Source: an uncultured SAR86 cluster bacterium
GTDB taxonomy: Bacteria; Pseudomonadota; Gammaproteobacteria; Magnimaribacterales; AG-339-G14
Assembly (NCBI GenBank): GCA_902632605.1
Contig: CACPDB010000005.1
Location: 62,001 to 126,000, forward strand
Direction of reading: 5' to 3'
Length of the DNA: 64,000 nt
The position numbers were made by a program, and so were the translations under genes. Shown here in pieces: positions 40,328 through 51,341 of the stretch. The notes under the pieces were generated by a model. The model was not told the DNA's origin. It searched no databases and saw nothing but the letters and a program-made list of their open reading frames with translations. Position 1 is the stretch's first letter; the number at the start of each line of letters is the position of its first letter.

Positions 40328-40717
40328 ATGGCAAAAGAAAAATCAAAGAAAACAAAAAATTCTAAGTCTGTTGCAAGCGAGGGCGTAGCTCATATTCTTG
40401 CAACTTTTAATAATACGATTATTAATATTACAGATAAAAAAGGAAATACCATTTCTTGGTCAAGCTCTGGGGCAAATGGATTTAAGGGCTCAAGAAAAAG
40501 CACACCTTTCGCTGCCCAAATCGCTGCAACTAAAGCTGGAGAACAAGCAATGAATTTAGGTCTGTCAGAAGTAGAAGTGGAAGTTTCAGGTCCTGGATCT
40601 GGTAGAGAGTCAGCGGTAAGAGCTCTAAATGGTTGTGGTCTAAGAATTACAAAAATTTCAGATGTCACGCCAATTCCTCATAATGGTTGTAGACCGCCTA
40701 AAAAGAGAAGAGTGTAA
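40328..40717 (+). CDS. rpsK: 30S ribosomal protein S11
   Basis: S11 lies on the platform near the Shine-Dalgarno duplex. The 129 residues contain [46 protein letters not shown] and [46 protein letters not shown], including the Asn-Gly pair that forms isoaspartate in E. coli S11. Confidence 0.99.
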   Translation: MAKEKSKKTKNSKSVASEGVAHILATFNNTIINITDKKGNTISWSSSGANGFKGSRKSTPFAAQIAATKAGEQAMNLGLSEVEVEVSGPGSGRESAVRALNGCGLRITKISDVTPIPHNGCRPPKKRRV

Positions 40718-40719
40718 TT

Positions 40720-41340
40720 ATGGCAAGATATATAGGACCAAAAATTAAGCTTTCTAGAAGAGAAGGCACCGATCTACAGCTTAAAAGTGGATACAGATCT
40801 TATGAATCTAAAGCTAGGTCAGAAAACCCTCCTGGTGTTCATGGATTAAGGAGGGGTAGGCTTTCTGATTACGGTATGCAATTAAGAGAAAAGCAGAAAG
40901 TAAAAAGAATGTATGGTGTCTTGGAAAAACAGTTCAGAAATTATTATAAAAGAGCAGCACGTCAGAAGGGTGAAACCGGCACTAACTTGTTACTTTTCTT
41001 AGAGGCAAGACTTGATAACGTTCTTTATAGACTTGGCTTTGCATCAACTAGAGCCGAGGCAAGACAGCTTGTCAGCCATAAATCCATCTTAGTAAATGGA
41101 AAAACAGTAAATATCCCTTCTTATCAAGTTGCTGAAGGCGATGAGATCTCTATAGCAGAAAAATCACAGTCGCAAAAAAGAATTACGCAGGCTTTATCTT
41201 TAAGTGAACAAAGAGAAGAATGTGAATGGGTATCAGTAGATAAATCTAAATTTACTGGTACTTTTAAAAATTTACCTACGAGAGAGTTGCTAAGTAGTGA
41301 AATAAATGAGAACTACATAGTAGAGCTTTATTCAAGGTAA
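40720..41340 (+). CDS. rpsD: 30S ribosomal protein S4
   Basis: S4 nucleates 30S assembly and in E. coli represses the alpha operon. The 206 residues start [23 protein letters not shown], include [32 protein letters not shown], and carry an S4 RNA-binding domain ([31 protein letters not shown]). It has no cysteine zinc knuckle at the N-terminus, the gammaproteobacterial zinc-free type. Twenty-two bp separate it from rpoA. Confidence 0.99.
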   Translation: MARYIGPKIKLSRREGTDLQLKSGYRSYESKARSENPPGVHGLRRGRLSDYGMQLREKQKVKRMYGVLEKQFRNYYKRAARQKGETGTNLLLFLEARLDNVLYRLGFASTRAEARQLVSHKSILVNGKTVNIPSYQVAEGDEISIAEKSQSQKRITQALSLSEQREECEWVSVDKSKFTGTFKNLPTRELLSSEINENYIVELYSR

Positions 41341-41362
41341 AAAATCTAAATTTGAGGATCAT

Positions 41363-42355
41363 ATGACAGACAATTTTGACATTATCAAGGACTTCTTAAC
41401 TCCAAAAGAAATTATTGTGGAGGAAGTTAATCCCAATCATTCAAAAATTATATTAGAGCCTTTGGAAAGAGGATTTGGCCACACATTAGGAAATGCTTTA
41501 AGAAGAATTATTTTATCTTCTATACCCGGTTCTTGTGTTGTTGAAGCAAAGATTGATGGGGTATTGCATGAATTCTCAACAATTGATGGGGTTGCAGAAG
41601 ACGTAATAAATATACTTTTAAATTTAAAAGGTATAGCTGTGCGAATGATGGATGTTGAAGAGGCAGAATTATCAGTCGAGAAATCTGGAACAGGAAAGTT
41701 AACTGCAGGAGATTTTGAACTTCCTGCCGGGATAGAAATCATTAACCCAGATCACCAGATTGCAACTCTTGCTGACAACGGCAGTATAAAAATGTCAATC
41801 AAAGTCAAAAAGGGTAGAGGTTACGATCCAGTGATAATTAGTGCTACTGAGGAAGAGGAAAGTAAAGAAGTTGGTCTGTTAAGGTTAGATGCTTCTTATT
41901 CACCAATACAAAAAGTGGCTTATCAAGTTGAAAATACAAGGGTCGAAAATAGAACAGATTTAGATAAGCTTATTTTAGATGTTCATACTAATGGCACAAT
42001 TGATCCAGAAGAAATTTTAAGATTAGCAGCAACTATTTTACAAAGACAGCTCATTGCATTTGCTGAACTAGGTTTTGAAACTGAAGAGGAAGAAGAAGAA
42101 GAAATTCCTCCAGTCGATCCAATTATGCTTCGTCCTGTTGATGAATTAGAGCTTACTGTTAGATCAGCAAACTGTTTGAAAGTAGAGAAAATTTATTACA
42201 TTGGTGATCTTGTTACTAGAAAAGAATCTGATTTATTAAAGACACCAAATCTAGGAAGAAAGTCCCTAAATGAAATTAAAGATGTATTGGCCGCTAGGGG
42301 ATTATCCTTGGGATTGGAATTAGAAAACTGGCCGCCTTCAAATATAGAAAGTTAA
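41363..42355 (+). CDS. rpoA: DNA-directed RNA polymerase subunit alpha
   Basis: Alpha dimerises to seed polymerase assembly and its C-terminal domain binds UP elements and activators. The 330 residues have the N-terminal domain ([25 protein letters not shown]) and the C-terminal domain ([60 protein letters not shown]) joined by an acidic linker [11 protein letters not shown]. The stop overlaps the rplQ start by one base. Confidence 0.99.
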   Translation: MTDNFDIIKDFLTPKEIIVEEVNPNHSKIILEPLERGFGHTLGNALRRIILSSIPGSCVVEAKIDGVLHEFSTIDGVAEDVINILLNLKGIAVRMMDVEEAELSVEKSGTGKLTAGDFELPAGIEIINPDHQIATLADNGSIKMSIKVKKGRGYDPVIISATEEEESKEVGLLRLDASYSPIQKVAYQVENTRVENRTDLDKLILDVHTNGTIDPEEILRLAATILQRQLIAFAELGFETEEEEEEEIPPVDPIMLRPVDELELTVRSANCLKVEKIYYIGDLVTRKESDLLKTPNLGRKSLNEIKDVLAARGLSLGLELENWPPSNIES

Positions 42356-42762
42356 TGAGTAATTTAAAAAGAGGCAGAACCTTTGGCAGAAATAGCTCTA
42401 GAAGAAAGGCGCTATTTAAAGCTTTAGCTATTTCTTTAATAGAACATGAAGGAATTAAAACAACTTTGCCTAAAGCCAAAGAATTAAGGTCTTTCATTGA
42501 ACCTCTGATAACCCTTGCTAAAGATGATTCTGTAAGTAATCGAAGACTTGCTTTTAAAAAGATAAGAAATAAGTCTGCGGTAGGAAAACTTTTTTCTGAT
42601 TTAGGTCCTAGATTTAAAGACAGGCCTGGAGGCTATTCCAGAATAATAAAGATTGGTTTTAGAAAAGGAGATGCTGCTCCAATTGCCTTTATTGAACTCC
42701 TAGATAGAACTGCAGAAGATGAAACTGTTGTTGCTGATGCAGTAGAGCCTGAAAAGCTTTAA
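42355..42762 (+). CDS. rplQ: 50S ribosomal protein L17
   Basis: L17 is near the tunnel exit and is the last gene of the alpha operon. The 135 residues include [41 protein letters not shown] and [38 protein letters not shown]. The gene starts on the final base of the rpoA stop and is followed by a terminator-like hairpin and the convergent uvrA. Confidence 0.99.
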   Translation: MSNLKRGRTFGRNSSRRKALFKALAISLIEHEGIKTTLPKAKELRSFIEPLITLAKDDSVSNRRLAFKKIRNKSAVGKLFSDLGPRFKDRPGGYSRIIKIGFRKGDAAPIAFIELLDRTAEDETVVADAVEPEKL

Positions 42763-42775
42763 ATGTAGCTTTTTT
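42752..42775. terminator. Bidirectional terminator between rplQ and uvrA
   Basis: AAAAGCT (42752-42758) and AGCTTTT (42767-42773) flank an 8-nt loop. T residues follow on the plus strand and A residues precede, so it could end transcripts from both sides. The stem overlaps the last codons of rplQ. The stem is AT-rich, so strength is uncertain. Confidence 0.5.
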
Positions 42776-45575
42776 ATAAAAACTTTCCGGTATAGGACTT
42801 TTTGCATTTAGCTAGCTGACTTGTATTTCCTGCGGCAACTATTTCTCCTCCGCCATTTCCACCTTCGGGTCCAATGTCAATAATCCAATCAGAGTTTTTA
42901 ATTACATCTAAATTATGTTCAATCACAACGATTGTGTTTCCCTGAGAATTTAGTTTTTGTAAAACATCCATGAGCAGCTGGACATCATGAAAATGTAAAC
43001 CTGTCGTTGGTTCGTCTAATAAATAGATTGTTTTTCCCGTAGACGTTTTGGAAAGTTCTTTAGCTAACTTAACTCTTTGAGCTTCTCCTCCAGATAAAGT
43101 AGTAGCTGGCTGTCCTAGCCGCAAATAGCCTAGTCCGACTTGATTCAAAGTATCGAGTTTTTTCTTAATTTTTGGGACGGCTTCAAAAAATATAGTTGCC
43201 TGTTCAACAGTCATATTTAAAACTTCTGAGATATTTTTTCCTTTAAATTTAACCGTTAAGGTTTCATTGTTGTATCTCTTTCCATTACATACATCACACT
43301 TAACATAAACATCTGGGAGAAAGTGCATTTCTACTTTTATCATTCCATCTCCTTCACAAGCTTCGCACCTCCCCCCTCTAACATTGAAACTAAACCTTCC
43401 AGGTTTGTATCCTTTTGCTCTAGCCTCTTGTGTTTCAGCAAAAAGTTCTCTTATTGGAGTAAAGATGCCCGTATAAGTTACTGGGTTAGATCGCGGAGTT
43501 CTACCGATGGGACTTTGACTTATTTCGATTACCTTATCGACAAATTCCGTTCCTTCTATTTTTTCAAAAGCTTCAGTTTTCATGGAACTTTTGCTTAAAA
43601 TATTCGATAGGGCAGGATAAAGCGTTTGATTTATCAGGGTAGATTTTCCTGAACCAGAGACTCCTGTAATAGAAATTATATTCCCTAGAGGAATTTCTAA
43701 ATCTATATTTTTAAGGTTATTTCCTGTACAACCTGATAACTTAATTTTTCCTTTATCTGCAATTTTTTTCTTTTTTTCTATTTGAATTCTTTTTTTCCCA
43801 AATACATATTGAGAAGTGAGAGAATTTTTTGCCTTTTTAAGAGATTCAACATTTCCGGAGAAACAAACCTCTCCTCCATGAACTCCTGCTTTCGGTCCTA
43901 TATCTATGATGTGGTCTGCTTCTTCAATAGTTTCTTGATCATGCTCTACAACTATTACAGTGTTGCCAAGTTCTTTAAGTCTTTTAAGAGTAGATAAAAG
44001 TTTTTTATTGTCTCTTTGATGTAAGCCTATAGAAGGTTCATCAAGTATATAGGTAACACCCACTAGACCCGCACCAATTTGAGAGGCAAGTCTTATTCTT
44101 TGTGCTTCACCTCCACTCAAAGTTTCAGCACTTCTAGAAAGAGTTAGATAATTAAGTCCAACATCAGAAAGGAAAGTTAAGCGTTCTTTTATTTCTTTGA
44201 TAATTTTAAATGCTATTTCTCCTTTTACCCCAGTTAGAGTTAACTTTTTAAAAAAACTGAGAGCATCACCAATTGTCATGCCTACAATCTCAGGTAAAGA
44301 AAATTTATTTATAAAGACACTTCTTGCTTCTAAATTTAACCTTGTTCCATTGCATTCATCGCAGAGAGTATTCGTCATAAACTTTGCATAATATTCTCGT
44401 CTAAAGTTTGAATCTGTATCTCCAAGTCTCCTTTCAATATTTCTTACGACACCTTCAAAAGGCTTAAATATCTCTCTTTTAAAACCTCTTTTGGAAACAT
44501 AACTAAAATCAACTTCATCATTACTTCCATAAAGGATAATTTCTTTTTCTTTTTCTAAAAGGTCTTCGAAAGGCGTATCAAGAGAAAACCCAAAAGTCTG
44601 ACTGACTCTGTTTAAAAGGTATCTATTATGATAAGTGTGACTTGCATCCCAGTCTTTTATAGCGCCCTGATTAAGACTTAGTTCTGGTCTTACAATCAAT
44701 TTCGAAAGATCTATTTTAGATTTATATCCTAAGCCATCACAGGATGGACAAGCGCCTGATGGACTATTAAAAGAAAACAATCTTGGCTCTAATTCTTGAA
44801 TACTAAATCCACATTTAGGACAGGCCATTTTAGTCGAAAATGCATCAAAGCTTTTTTCATTATCCATATCCTGTATTTCTACCAATCCATTTGATTCTGA
44901 AACACAAGTTTCTAAAGATTGTATGAGACGACTATTGTTTTTTGAATCAATAGTGAGTCGATCCACCACAATCGATATTGAGTGTTTCTTATTTTTATCT
45001 AGTTTGATTTGTTCGCTTAAATCATAGACTGTTCCATTTACGGTTACTCTTACATATCCTTTCATAAGCAGGTCATTAAATAAGTTTAAATGCTCACCTT
45101 TTTGTTCTTTAACTACAGGAGCTAATACAAAAACTCTTTTTTTATTAAAAGTTTTTAGTATTTTTTTTGCTATTTGATCAATGGTTTGACCTTCGAGAGA
45201 GATATTATGATCTAAGCATTTTGCACTACCTGATCGCGCATAAAGCAGTCTTAGATAATCATAAATTTCTGTCACAGTTCCAACTGTAGACCTAGGATTA
45301 TGAGATGTTGACTTTTGCTCAATGGAAATCGCAGGAGACAAGCCTTCTATGGTATCGACCTCCGGTTTATCCATTACAGAAAGGAACTGTCTAGCATAAG
45401 CAGAAAGAGATTCTACATATCTTCTCTGTCCTTCGGCATATAAAGTATCAAAAGCAAGTGAAGATTTTCCAGAACCCGATAAGCCAGTTATAACAGTCAA
45501 TTTATCTCTAGGGATATCTAAATCAATATTCTTAAGATTATGCTGCTTGGCACCTTTAACATGAATAAATTTCAT
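42774..45575 (-). CDS. uvrA: Excinuclease ABC subunit A
   Basis: UvrA recognises bulky DNA damage and loads UvrB in nucleotide excision repair. The 933 residues have two ABC ATPase modules: Walker [21 protein letters not shown] (about 31-45) and [17 protein letters not shown], signatures [17 protein letters not shown] and [17 protein letters not shown], and zinc modules with [32 protein letters not shown] and [31 protein letters not shown]. It is divergent from ssb (47-bp spacer), as in E. coli. No LexA box of the CTGT-N8-ACAG type was seen. Confidence 0.99.
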   Translation of the reverse strand: MKFIHVKGAKQHNLKNIDLDIPRDKLTVITGLSGSGKSSLAFDTLYAEGQRRYVESLSAYARQFLSVMDKPEVDTIEGLSPAISIEQKSTSHNPRSTVGTVTEIYDYLRLLYARSGSAKCLDHNISLEGQTIDQIAKKILKTFNKKRVFVLAPVVKEQKGEHLNLFNDLLMKGYVRVTVNGTVYDLSEQIKLDKNKKHSISIVVDRLTIDSKNNSRLIQSLETCVSESNGLVEIQDMDNEKSFDAFSTKMACPKCGFSIQELEPRLFSFNSPSGACPSCDGLGYKSKIDLSKLIVRPELSLNQGAIKDWDASHTYHNRYLLNRVSQTFGFSLDTPFEDLLEKEKEIILYGSNDEVDFSYVSKRGFKREIFKPFEGVVRNIERRLGDTDSNFRREYYAKFMTNTLCDECNGTRLNLEARSVFINKFSLPEIVGMTIGDALSFFKKLTLTGVKGEIAFKIIKEIKERLTFLSDVGLNYLTLSRSAETLSGGEAQRIRLASQIGAGLVGVTYILDEPSIGLHQRDNKKLLSTLKRLKELGNTVIVVEHDQETIEEADHIIDIGPKAGVHGGEVCFSGNVESLKKAKNSLTSQYVFGKKRIQIEKKKKIADKGKIKLSGCTGNNLKNIDLEIPLGNIISITGVSGSGKSTLINQTLYPALSNILSKSSMKTEAFEKIEGTEFVDKVIEISQSPIGRTPRSNPVTYTGIFTPIRELFAETQEARAKGYKPGRFSFNVRGGRCEACEGDGMIKVEMHFLPDVYVKCDVCNGKRYNNETLTVKFKGKNISEVLNMTVEQATIFFEAVPKIKKKLDTLNQVGLGYLRLGQPATTLSGGEAQRVKLAKELSKTSTGKTIYLLDEPTTGLHFHDVQLLMDVLQKLNSQGNTIVVIEHNLDVIKNSDWIIDIGPEGGNGGGEIVAAGNTSQLAKCKKSYTGKFL

Positions 45576-45622
45576 TTATTTAATTTTTCTTTTAGATTAG
45601 ACTAACTTATCAGATAACAATT

Positions 45623-46066
45623 ATGGCTCAAAGCGGAATAAATAAGGTTATATTACTTGGAAATTTAGGGGCGGATCCTGAAGTAAGATATACAGCTGGA
45701 GGGGTACCAATAGCAAATGTATCCATTGCTACATCAAATAGCTGGAAGGATAAAAATTCTGGAGAGACCGTTGAGCAGACAGAATGGCATAAAATTGTTT
45801 TTTTTAATCGTCTAGCAGAAATCGTTGAGCAATATCTTAAGAAAGGTTCAAAAATCTATGTAGAAGGACAATTGAGAACTAACAGCTGGGAAGATAAGAA
45901 TACTGGCGAGAAGAAATATAGTACCCAGATTGTTGCAAGAGAAATGCAGATGCTCACACCTAGAGGTGAATTAAGTCAACAAAGTCAAGATTCAGGCTTT
46001 AACCAATCAACCCAAAATTCTCAACAAGAAGACCCACCTTGGGAAGACGAAGACATTCCGTTTTAA
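45623..46066 (+). CDS. ssb: Single-stranded DNA-binding protein
   Basis: SSB coats single-stranded DNA in replication and repair and recruits partners through its acidic tip. The 147 residues have the OB fold ([71 protein letters not shown]), a Gln/Ser-rich flexible linker and the C-terminal EDEDIPF tip. It is shorter than E. coli SSB (178), with the reduction in the linker. It ends convergent with fabB, overlapping by 4 bp. Confidence 0.98.
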   Translation: MAQSGINKVILLGNLGADPEVRYTAGGVPIANVSIATSNSWKDKNSGETVEQTEWHKIVFFNRLAEIVEQYLKKGSKIYVEGQLRTNSWEDKNTGEKKYSTQIVAREMQMLTPRGELSQQSQDSGFNQSTQNSQQEDPPWEDEDIPF

Positions 46067-47286
46067 TTCTCGTATTTAGAAAGAACCAAACTTACATTAG
46101 TTCCACCAAATCCAAAACTATTACTCATAAAAGAACTAAATTCTTTTTCCAAAGATTTTTCTGGAATATTTATGCCTTCTGCTTCTGGAATAGGATTAGT
46201 TAAATTTTTATTTCCAGCAATGAAATTACCATTCATCATAAGAATGCTGTAGATGCATTCTTGTACACCTGCAGCCCCTAAAGTATGTCCAGTAAGGGAC
46301 TTTGTTGAGCTTACAACCGGAACATCATCTTTGAAAACCGATTTTATAGCATTCAACTCGATAGGATCTCCAGCAGGAGTAGAGGTTCCATGAGCATTAA
46401 GATATTCAATAGATTTTAGACCACTCATTTCAAGAGATTTCTTCATACAATTTTTTGCTCCTTCTCCGGAAGGCGCAACCATATCGTCTCCATCGGATGT
46501 TGCTGAGTATCCTTTTATTTCTGCGTATATTTTAGCTTTTCTTGATAAGGCATGTTCTAGCTCTTCAACTATCAAAATTCCTCCTCCACCTGAAATTACA
46601 AAACCATCTCTATTTTCGTCAAAGGGCCTAGACGCTTCAGTTGGATTTTCGTTGAAATTACTAGATAAAGCCCCCATTGCATCGAACAATCCAGATTGTG
46701 TCCAATGCTCATCTTCTGCTCCACCTGCAATTATTACATCTTGATTACCAAGTTGGATCTGTTCCCAAGCAGAACCAATGCAGTGAGCGCTGGTTGAACA
46801 AGCTGAAGAGATTGAGAAATTTACTCCTTTGATTTTCAAAGAAGTTGCTAGGCATGCAGAAACTGTACTACCCATAGTTTGAGTTACGCGGTAAGGACCA
46901 ACTCTTTTAACTCCTTTTTCTCTTAAAATATCTGCTGCATCAACTTGACTTCGAGAGGATGCTCCCCCCGAGCCTGCAATTACTCCAATTCTGTCTGTTT
47001 CAAAGATGCTTTCTGGTAAATCTGAATCTTTTATCGCATCTAAAGCACTTAGATAAGAGTAAGCTGCAGCTTCCCCCATGAATCTAAATAATTTTCTGTC
47101 AATTAAATCTTTAAGATTTATGGATATTGACCCTGAAATTTTGCTTCTAAACCCTAAATCATTATATTCTTCGTTCTTAGAAATTCCTGAGATGCCATTT
47201 CTTAGTGAAGTAGATATTTCTTCTATATTATTCCCAATACATGAGATTGAACCCATACCCGTGATAACTGCTCTTTTTTTAGACAT
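46063..47286 (-). CDS. fabB: Beta-ketoacyl-ACP synthase I
   Basis: FabB elongates acyl chains and is needed for unsaturated fatty acid synthesis. The 407 residues have the catalytic triad: Cys in [14 protein letters not shown], His in [15 protein letters not shown] and His in [13 protein letters not shown]. The start [20 protein letters not shown] is usual. The fabA-fabB pair separated by zero bases identifies it as FabB rather than FabF. Both genes make the anaerobic pathway of unsaturated lipids. Confidence 0.97.
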   Translation of the reverse strand: MSKKRAVITGMGSISCIGNNIEEISTSLRNGISGISKNEEYNDLGFRSKISGSISINLKDLIDRKLFRFMGEAAAYSYLSALDAIKDSDLPESIFETDRIGVIAGSGGASSRSQVDAADILREKGVKRVGPYRVTQTMGSTVSACLATSLKIKGVNFSISSACSTSAHCIGSAWEQIQLGNQDVIIAGGAEDEHWTQSGLFDAMGALSSNFNENPTEASRPFDENRDGFVISGGGGILIVEELEHALSRKAKIYAEIKGYSATSDGDDMVAPSGEGAKNCMKKSLEMSGLKSIEYLNAHGTSTPAGDPIELNAIKSVFKDDVPVVSSTKSLTGHTLGAAGVQECIYSILMMNGNFIAGNKNLTNPIPEAEGINIPEKSLEKEFSSFMSNSFGFGGTNVSLVLSKYEN

Positions 47287-47807
47287 CAGAAATTTTGAGG
47301 ATCTTCAAACAATCCAACTCTTAAATCTTTTGCAGAATAAATTTCTTTACCATCGACAAACATTAATCCATCGGCAAAACCTATAACAAGCTTTTGCTTT
47401 CTAACTTTTTTTATACTAATTTTATATTCAACTAATTTAGCTTTAGGCAGAACTTGACCATAAAATTTTACTTGGCCTGAACCTAGGGCTCTGCCAATAC
47501 CACTGTTACCTTCCCATAAAAGATAAAAACCTAATAACTGCCACATCGCATCAAGCCCCAAACAACCGGGCATTACTGGGTCAGTTGAAAAGTGACAGTC
47601 AAAAAACCATAGCTCAGGAGTAATATCCAATTCACCTTGAATTTCTCCGTTATTGTAATCACCTAAAGAATCATTAATTTCAATAATTCTATCCATCATT
47701 AGCATTTCATTATTTGGCAATCTTCCATTTTTAGGTCCAAATAAATCACCATTAGAGCAAGCTACTAGCTCATCTTTAGAAAAACTGTTTTTGTTTTTTA
47801 AATCCAT
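47286..47807 (-). CDS. fabA: 3-hydroxydecanoyl-ACP dehydratase/isomerase
   Basis: FabA dehydrates 3-hydroxydecanoyl-ACP and isomerises the product to cis-3-decenoyl-ACP, the branch point to unsaturated fatty acids. The 173 residues include [17 protein letters not shown], the active-site His in [29 protein letters not shown] with the downstream Asp, and [17 protein letters not shown]. It shares its last base with the start of fabB, forming a two-gene operon. Divergent from rplU across 86 bp. Confidence 0.98.
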   Translation of the reverse strand: MDLKNKNSFSKDELVACSNGDLFGPKNGRLPNNEMLMMDRIIEINDSLGDYNNGEIQGELDITPELWFFDCHFSTDPVMPGCLGLDAMWQLLGFYLLWEGNSGIGRALGSGQVKFYGQVLPKAKLVEYKISIKKVRKQKLVIGFADGLMFVDGKEIYSAKDLRVGLFEDPQNF

Positions 47808-47838
47808 TACTTATTAATTATCATACCTTTCTTAAGGA

Positions 47839-47865
47839 TTGCGAGGAAAGACTTTATCCTATACT
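47839..47865 (+). promoter_or_regulatory. Tentative promoter for rplU-rpmA-obgE-proB
   Basis: TATACT at 47860-47865 has one mismatch to the -10 consensus, with TTGCGA at 47839-47844 only 15 bp upstream. The spacer is short and the -35 imperfect, so this is weak. The leader would be about 22 nt. Confidence 0.3.
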
Positions 47866-47893
47866 ATTCGCTTCTATTTTGTAATTTGTAAAG

Positions 47894-48211
47894 ATGTACG
47901 CAGTAATAAAAAGCGGTGGAAAGCAACATAAAGTTTCAGAAGGCGAGGAAATTCTTCTTGAAAAGATATCTTTAGGCGAAGGAGAAATAATAGAATTTTC
48001 AGAGGTTTTAGCTGTAAATAAGGATGGTACTTTAAACGTTGGAAAACCACTTTTAGAGGGAGCAGTCGTAAAGGGCAAGATAATAAATCACCTTAAGACA
48101 AAAAAAATCTCAGTTATAAAAATGAAAAGAAGAAAAGACTACAGAAAAAAACAAGGACATAGGCAGAATTTAACAAAAGTAAAAATCGAATCTATAAGTT
48201 ATGGCGCATAA
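47894..48211 (+). CDS. rplU: 50S ribosomal protein L21
   Basis: L21 is a beta-barrel protein bound to 23S domain I. The 105 residues are [25 protein letters not shown] to the C-terminal [26 protein letters not shown] with the RKKQGHRQ signature. It overlaps rpmA by 11 bp, a larger overlap than most in this cluster. Confidence 0.99.
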   Translation: MYAVIKSGGKQHKVSEGEEILLEKISLGEGEIIEFSEVLAVNKDGTLNVGKPLLEGAVVKGKIINHLKTKKISVIKMKRRKDYRKKQGHRQNLTKVKIESISYGA

Positions 48212-48461
48212 GAAAGCAGGCGGAAGCTCAAGAAACGGAAGAGATTCTGAGTCGAAAAGACTTGGCGTTAAAAGGTATGGTGGTCAAGTAGTAGCTGCTG
48301 GGGAAATACTCGTAAGACAAAGAGGAACAAAATTTCATCCGGGACAGAACGTTGGTATCGGAAAAGATCATACTCTTTTTGCAAAATGTGATGGCAAAGT
48401 CTTCTTTAACAAAAAAGGAAAAAACCTTAAGCAATTTGTCAATATAGAATCTACTTCATAA
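48201..48461 (+). CDS. rpmA: 50S ribosomal protein L27
   Basis: L27 reaches the peptidyl transferase centre with its flexible N-terminus. The 86 residues begin [29 protein letters not shown], with no cleavable extension as in Firmicutes, and contain [33 protein letters not shown]. It lies 4 bp before obgE. Confidence 0.99.
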   Translation: MAHKKAGGSSRNGRDSESKRLGVKRYGGQVVAAGEILVRQRGTKFHPGQNVGIGKDHTLFAKCDGKVFFNKKGKNLKQFVNIESTS

Positions 48462-48465
48462 AATC

Positions 48466-49476
48466 ATGCGCTTCATTGATGAAGCAGTTATAGAAATTTC
48501 ATCCGGAGATGGTGGCAATGGCTGCCTGAGCTTCCGTAGAGAGAAATTCATTCCCAAAGGAGGACCGGATGGAGGCGATGGAGGTAAAGGCGGCAGTATA
48601 AATTTTATTGCAAAAGAATCTTTGCATACCTTGCAAGATTTTAAACTCAAAAGAAAATACAAAGCCCAAAATGGGCGACAAGGAAAAGGGAAAAATATGC
48701 ATGGAAAAGATGGTGAGGATACCATCTTAGAAGTCCCATTAGGAACCCTATTAATAAATGACGAAACGGATGAACTGCTTTGCGATCTTACTGATGCTAA
48801 TCAGGAATACACCGCTGTAATAGGAGGGAAAGGCGGTCTTGGTAATGCTAGGTTTAAGACATCTACCAATAGAGCGCCTAGAAAAACCACAGAAGGAAAG
48901 TTAGGCGAAATAATAAGTGTGAGACTAGAATTAAAAGTCTTAGCAGATGTAGGGCTTTTAGGGAAACCAAACGCAGGTAAGTCAACTTTAATTTCAAAAA
49001 TATCTTCAGCTAAACCCAAAATAGCTGATTATCCATTCACAACATTAAGTCCCAATTTAGGAGTGGTAAAGTTAAATAGTTATTCAAGCTTTGTTATAGC
49101 TGATATACCCGGATTAATTCCGGGGGCATCAGAAGGTATTGGATTAGGAATAGATTTTTTGAAGCATCTTTCCAGAGTAGAAATACTTTTGCATTTAATC
49201 GATGTTGAAGAAGGTAATCTAGAAGAAATCAAAAAAAATTATGACAACATTAATAAAGAGCTGAAAGCATTTAGCAACGAGCTAAATCAAAAAGAACAAT
49301 GGGTTGTGATTAGTAAAATTGATAAAATTTCTGATGACAAAATAAATTATTTAAAAAAACAAGCTCAGAAACTTTTCAGCAAAAAAAATGTCTTTTATGT
49401 ATCATCGATTTCTGGAGCAGGTTTAGAAAACCTAATTCAAAGCATAGGAAATAGACTAGCAAGTGAAAAAAATTAA
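48466..49476 (+). CDS. obgE: Obg family ribosome-associated GTPase
   Basis: ObgE is an essential GTPase in large-subunit assembly and stress signalling. The 336 residues have the glycine-rich Obg fold (GGDGGKGGSINFIAKESL, RKYKAQNG area), then the G domain with GKPNAGKSTLISKIS, the switch AKPKIADYPFTTLSPNLGVV, DIPGLIPGASEGIGLG and SKIDKIS. It is shorter than E. coli ObgE (390), lacking the acidic C-terminal tail. It overlaps proB by 14 bp. Confidence 0.98.
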   Translation: MRFIDEAVIEISSGDGGNGCLSFRREKFIPKGGPDGGDGGKGGSINFIAKESLHTLQDFKLKRKYKAQNGRQGKGKNMHGKDGEDTILEVPLGTLLINDETDELLCDLTDANQEYTAVIGGKGGLGNARFKTSTNRAPRKTTEGKLGEIISVRLELKVLADVGLLGKPNAGKSTLISKISSAKPKIADYPFTTLSPNLGVVKLNSYSSFVIADIPGLIPGASEGIGLGIDFLKHLSRVEILLHLIDVEEGNLEEIKKNYDNINKELKAFSNELNQKEQWVVISKIDKISDDKINYLKKQAQKLFSKKNVFYVSSISGAGLENLIQSIGNRLASEKN

Positions 49477-50248
49477 ATCTGAAAAATTGATCGTTATTAA
49501 AGCTGGATCAAGCCTAACTACTTTGGAGTCTGGGCTGCCTAATTTGAGATTTATAAAATCTATTTCTGAACAAATATCCATGCTCTACAAAAAGGGATTT
49601 CATATCGTTTTGGTTTCTTCGGGAGCAATTGCTCAGGGAATGAAAATATGGAATTTATCCTCCAAACCCAAGTCTGTAGATTTCCTACAGGCCTTATCCG
49701 CAACCGGTCAGATTGAATTGATAAATAATTACCAAAAGGAATTTAAAAGGTTTGACTTAATTGCTGCACAAGTTTTACTAAGTCATTCAGATTTCGGCGT
49801 TAAAAGCCGTTCTGAAAATGCTAAAAATAGTATTTCTAATCTCATCGCGTTGGGCGCCATTCCGATAATTAATGAAAATGATTCTATATCGACTGAAGAG
49901 ATCTTAAATGGAGACAATGACAGGTTGAGTGGAAAAGTTGCAACTTTACTAAGTTCAAAAAAATTATTTATTCTGACAGATCAAAATGGACTATATGATA
50001 AAAATCCTGATCAACACATTGACGCCAAAATAATAAGTAAAGTAAATCTTAATGAATTTAATTTCAAAGAAGTGTCTTTTGGTGATTCAGGTATTTTGGG
50101 AAGAGGAGGAATGACGACAAAAATAAAAGCTGCAAAGGATTACCTCAAAAAAAGCAATGAGGTTTGGATACTAAATGGAAATGATAAAGGGATATTAGAA
50201 AAAGCTGTCCAAAAAAAGGGGGTTGGAACTATGATTTATTTATCCTAA
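49463..50248 (+). CDS. proB: Glutamate 5-kinase without PUA domain
   Basis: ProB makes gamma-glutamyl phosphate, the first step of proline synthesis. The 261 residues are an amino-acid-kinase fold: LIVIKAGSSLTT at the ATP site, VSSGAIAQGMKIW, INENDSISTEEILNGDNDRLSGKVATLLS and GRGGMTTKIKAAKDY. E. coli ProB has 367 residues with a C-terminal PUA domain; this one stops at the end of the kinase domain (KKGVGTMIYLS). No proA is adjacent. Its end overlaps the convergent rpsT by 9 bp. Confidence 0.96.
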   Translation: MKKIKSEKLIVIKAGSSLTTLESGLPNLRFIKSISEQISMLYKKGFHIVLVSSGAIAQGMKIWNLSSKPKSVDFLQALSATGQIELINNYQKEFKRFDLIAAQVLLSHSDFGVKSRSENAKNSISNLIALGAIPIINENDSISTEEILNGDNDRLSGKVATLLSSKKLFILTDQNGLYDKNPDQHIDAKIISKVNLNEFNFKEVSFGDSGILGRGGMTTKIKAAKDYLKKSNEVWILNGNDKGILEKAVQKKGVGTMIYLS

Positions 50249-50503
50249 TTTTTTAATAGATTTAATTAGTCTAGATTTTTGACGAGCAACTGCATTTTTT
50301 GGAAGAACCTTTTTATTAGCTAACTTATCTAAAACTTTTTGAGTTGAAACAAATAAGTCTTTGGCTTTGGAAACATCACTTTCATTGATAGCTTCTTCAA
50401 CGTTTCTAACCATTGTTCTTACAGATGCTCTTTGTGAACTTTTTAAAGAGTTTCTAGAATTTGCTTGTCTAGACCTTTTTTTTGCTGATTGGATATTCGC
50501 CAT
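50240..50503 (-). CDS. rpsT: 30S ribosomal protein S20
   Basis: S20 is an all-helical primary binder of the 16S 5' domain. The 87 residues read MANIQSAKKRSRQANSRNSLKSSQRASVRTMVRNVEEAI and end KKVLPKNAVARQKSRLIKSIKKLG, the canonical family sequence with matched length. It is alone on the minus strand, convergent with proB, 33 bp downstream of the glycosyltransferase end. Confidence 0.98.
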   Translation of the reverse strand: MANIQSAKKRSRQANSRNSLKSSQRASVRTMVRNVEEAINESDVSKAKDLFVSTQKVLDKLANKKVLPKNAVARQKSRLIKSIKKLG

Positions 50504-50536
50504 AGGTGGCGATGATGAAGATTATTTAGTTTATTG

Positions 50537-51304
50537 TCAACTTTCTATTTTAATTTTTACAAAAATAAACAGTTTATAAAATAATCTTGTTAGTTCATTT
50601 AGTATTCTATAGGGCGCCATAATCCAATATCTTTTATAGAGGGGAAACTTGAATTCACTCTTTGCTTGAATATAAGAGTTTCCCAAATGCAATTCTTCCT
50701 TAAGGTGAACCGGGGATGGAGTAATACATAATGATCTTAGGTTTAAGGCCCAGTCCCTATCCATTGCATGATCTATGGGAAGGCTCATTACCCTCATTTT
50801 CTCTAAAAGGTTTTTAGCAGCAAATCTGTTGATCAGATAACACCCAGTTCCAGATTTAAATCCAAAATTCAAAGCAATATAGAATTCTTTATGAATTTTC
50901 TTTAATTTAACAGGCATACCTTTTTCTTTTGTTCTATCACTTCCTCCGCTAAGCCTTAATAAATCAAAATTAATTCCAGAACGTATTGCACAATTGATAA
51001 TTTCAACTATATCTTCTTCAAACTCAATGTCATCTTCACAAACTAAAGCAAAATCTTCTTTGGTATCTAAAAATTTTTTTAAAACATTCAGGTGGCTAAA
51101 ATAACAACCTAATTCTCCAAGATTAGTTCTTTTGCCATGCAGCAAATTATATTTAAGTTCTGAATAATTTTGATGAGGTAAAGATATTTTCTTGCCATCT
51201 ACGGCGACTTCCAATTCAAATTCTATGCCAATTTTCTTGAAGCTCTCTGTTGCAGAAACCAATCTATCATTTGCCCTTTCAAGATTAATTAAATAAACAA
51301 TCAC
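50537..51304 (-). CDS. Glycosyltransferase family 25 (LPS-type)
   Basis: The 255 residues begin with MIVYLINLERANDRLVSATESFKKIGIEFELEVAVDGKKI, the hallmark N-terminus of family GT25 (LgtB/Lex2B-type galactosyl- or glucosyltransferases of lipooligosaccharide). They contain the CEDDIEFEEDI acidic motif and DRDWALNLRSL. It probably adds a sugar to surface glycan, but donor and acceptor are unknown. It is transcribed in the same direction as the 535-residue gene, 37 bp after it. Confidence 0.88.
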   Translation of the reverse strand: MIVYLINLERANDRLVSATESFKKIGIEFELEVAVDGKKISLPHQNYSELKYNLLHGKRTNLGELGCYFSHLNVLKKFLDTKEDFALVCEDDIEFEEDIVEIINCAIRSGINFDLLRLSGGSDRTKEKGMPVKLKKIHKEFYIALNFGFKSGTGCYLINRFAAKNLLEKMRVMSLPIDHAMDRDWALNLRSLCITPSPVHLKEELHLGNSYIQAKSEFKFPLYKRYWIMAPYRILNELTRLFYKLFIFVKIKIES

Positions 51305-51341
51305 TCAAGAAGTATACATGTATACATTGCTCAACTTCTGG

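Noticed and set aside
45576-45622. LexA box between uvrA and ssb
   Set aside because: The spacer has TTATCAGATAA but no CTGT-N8-ACAG pattern, so an SOS operator is not supported.
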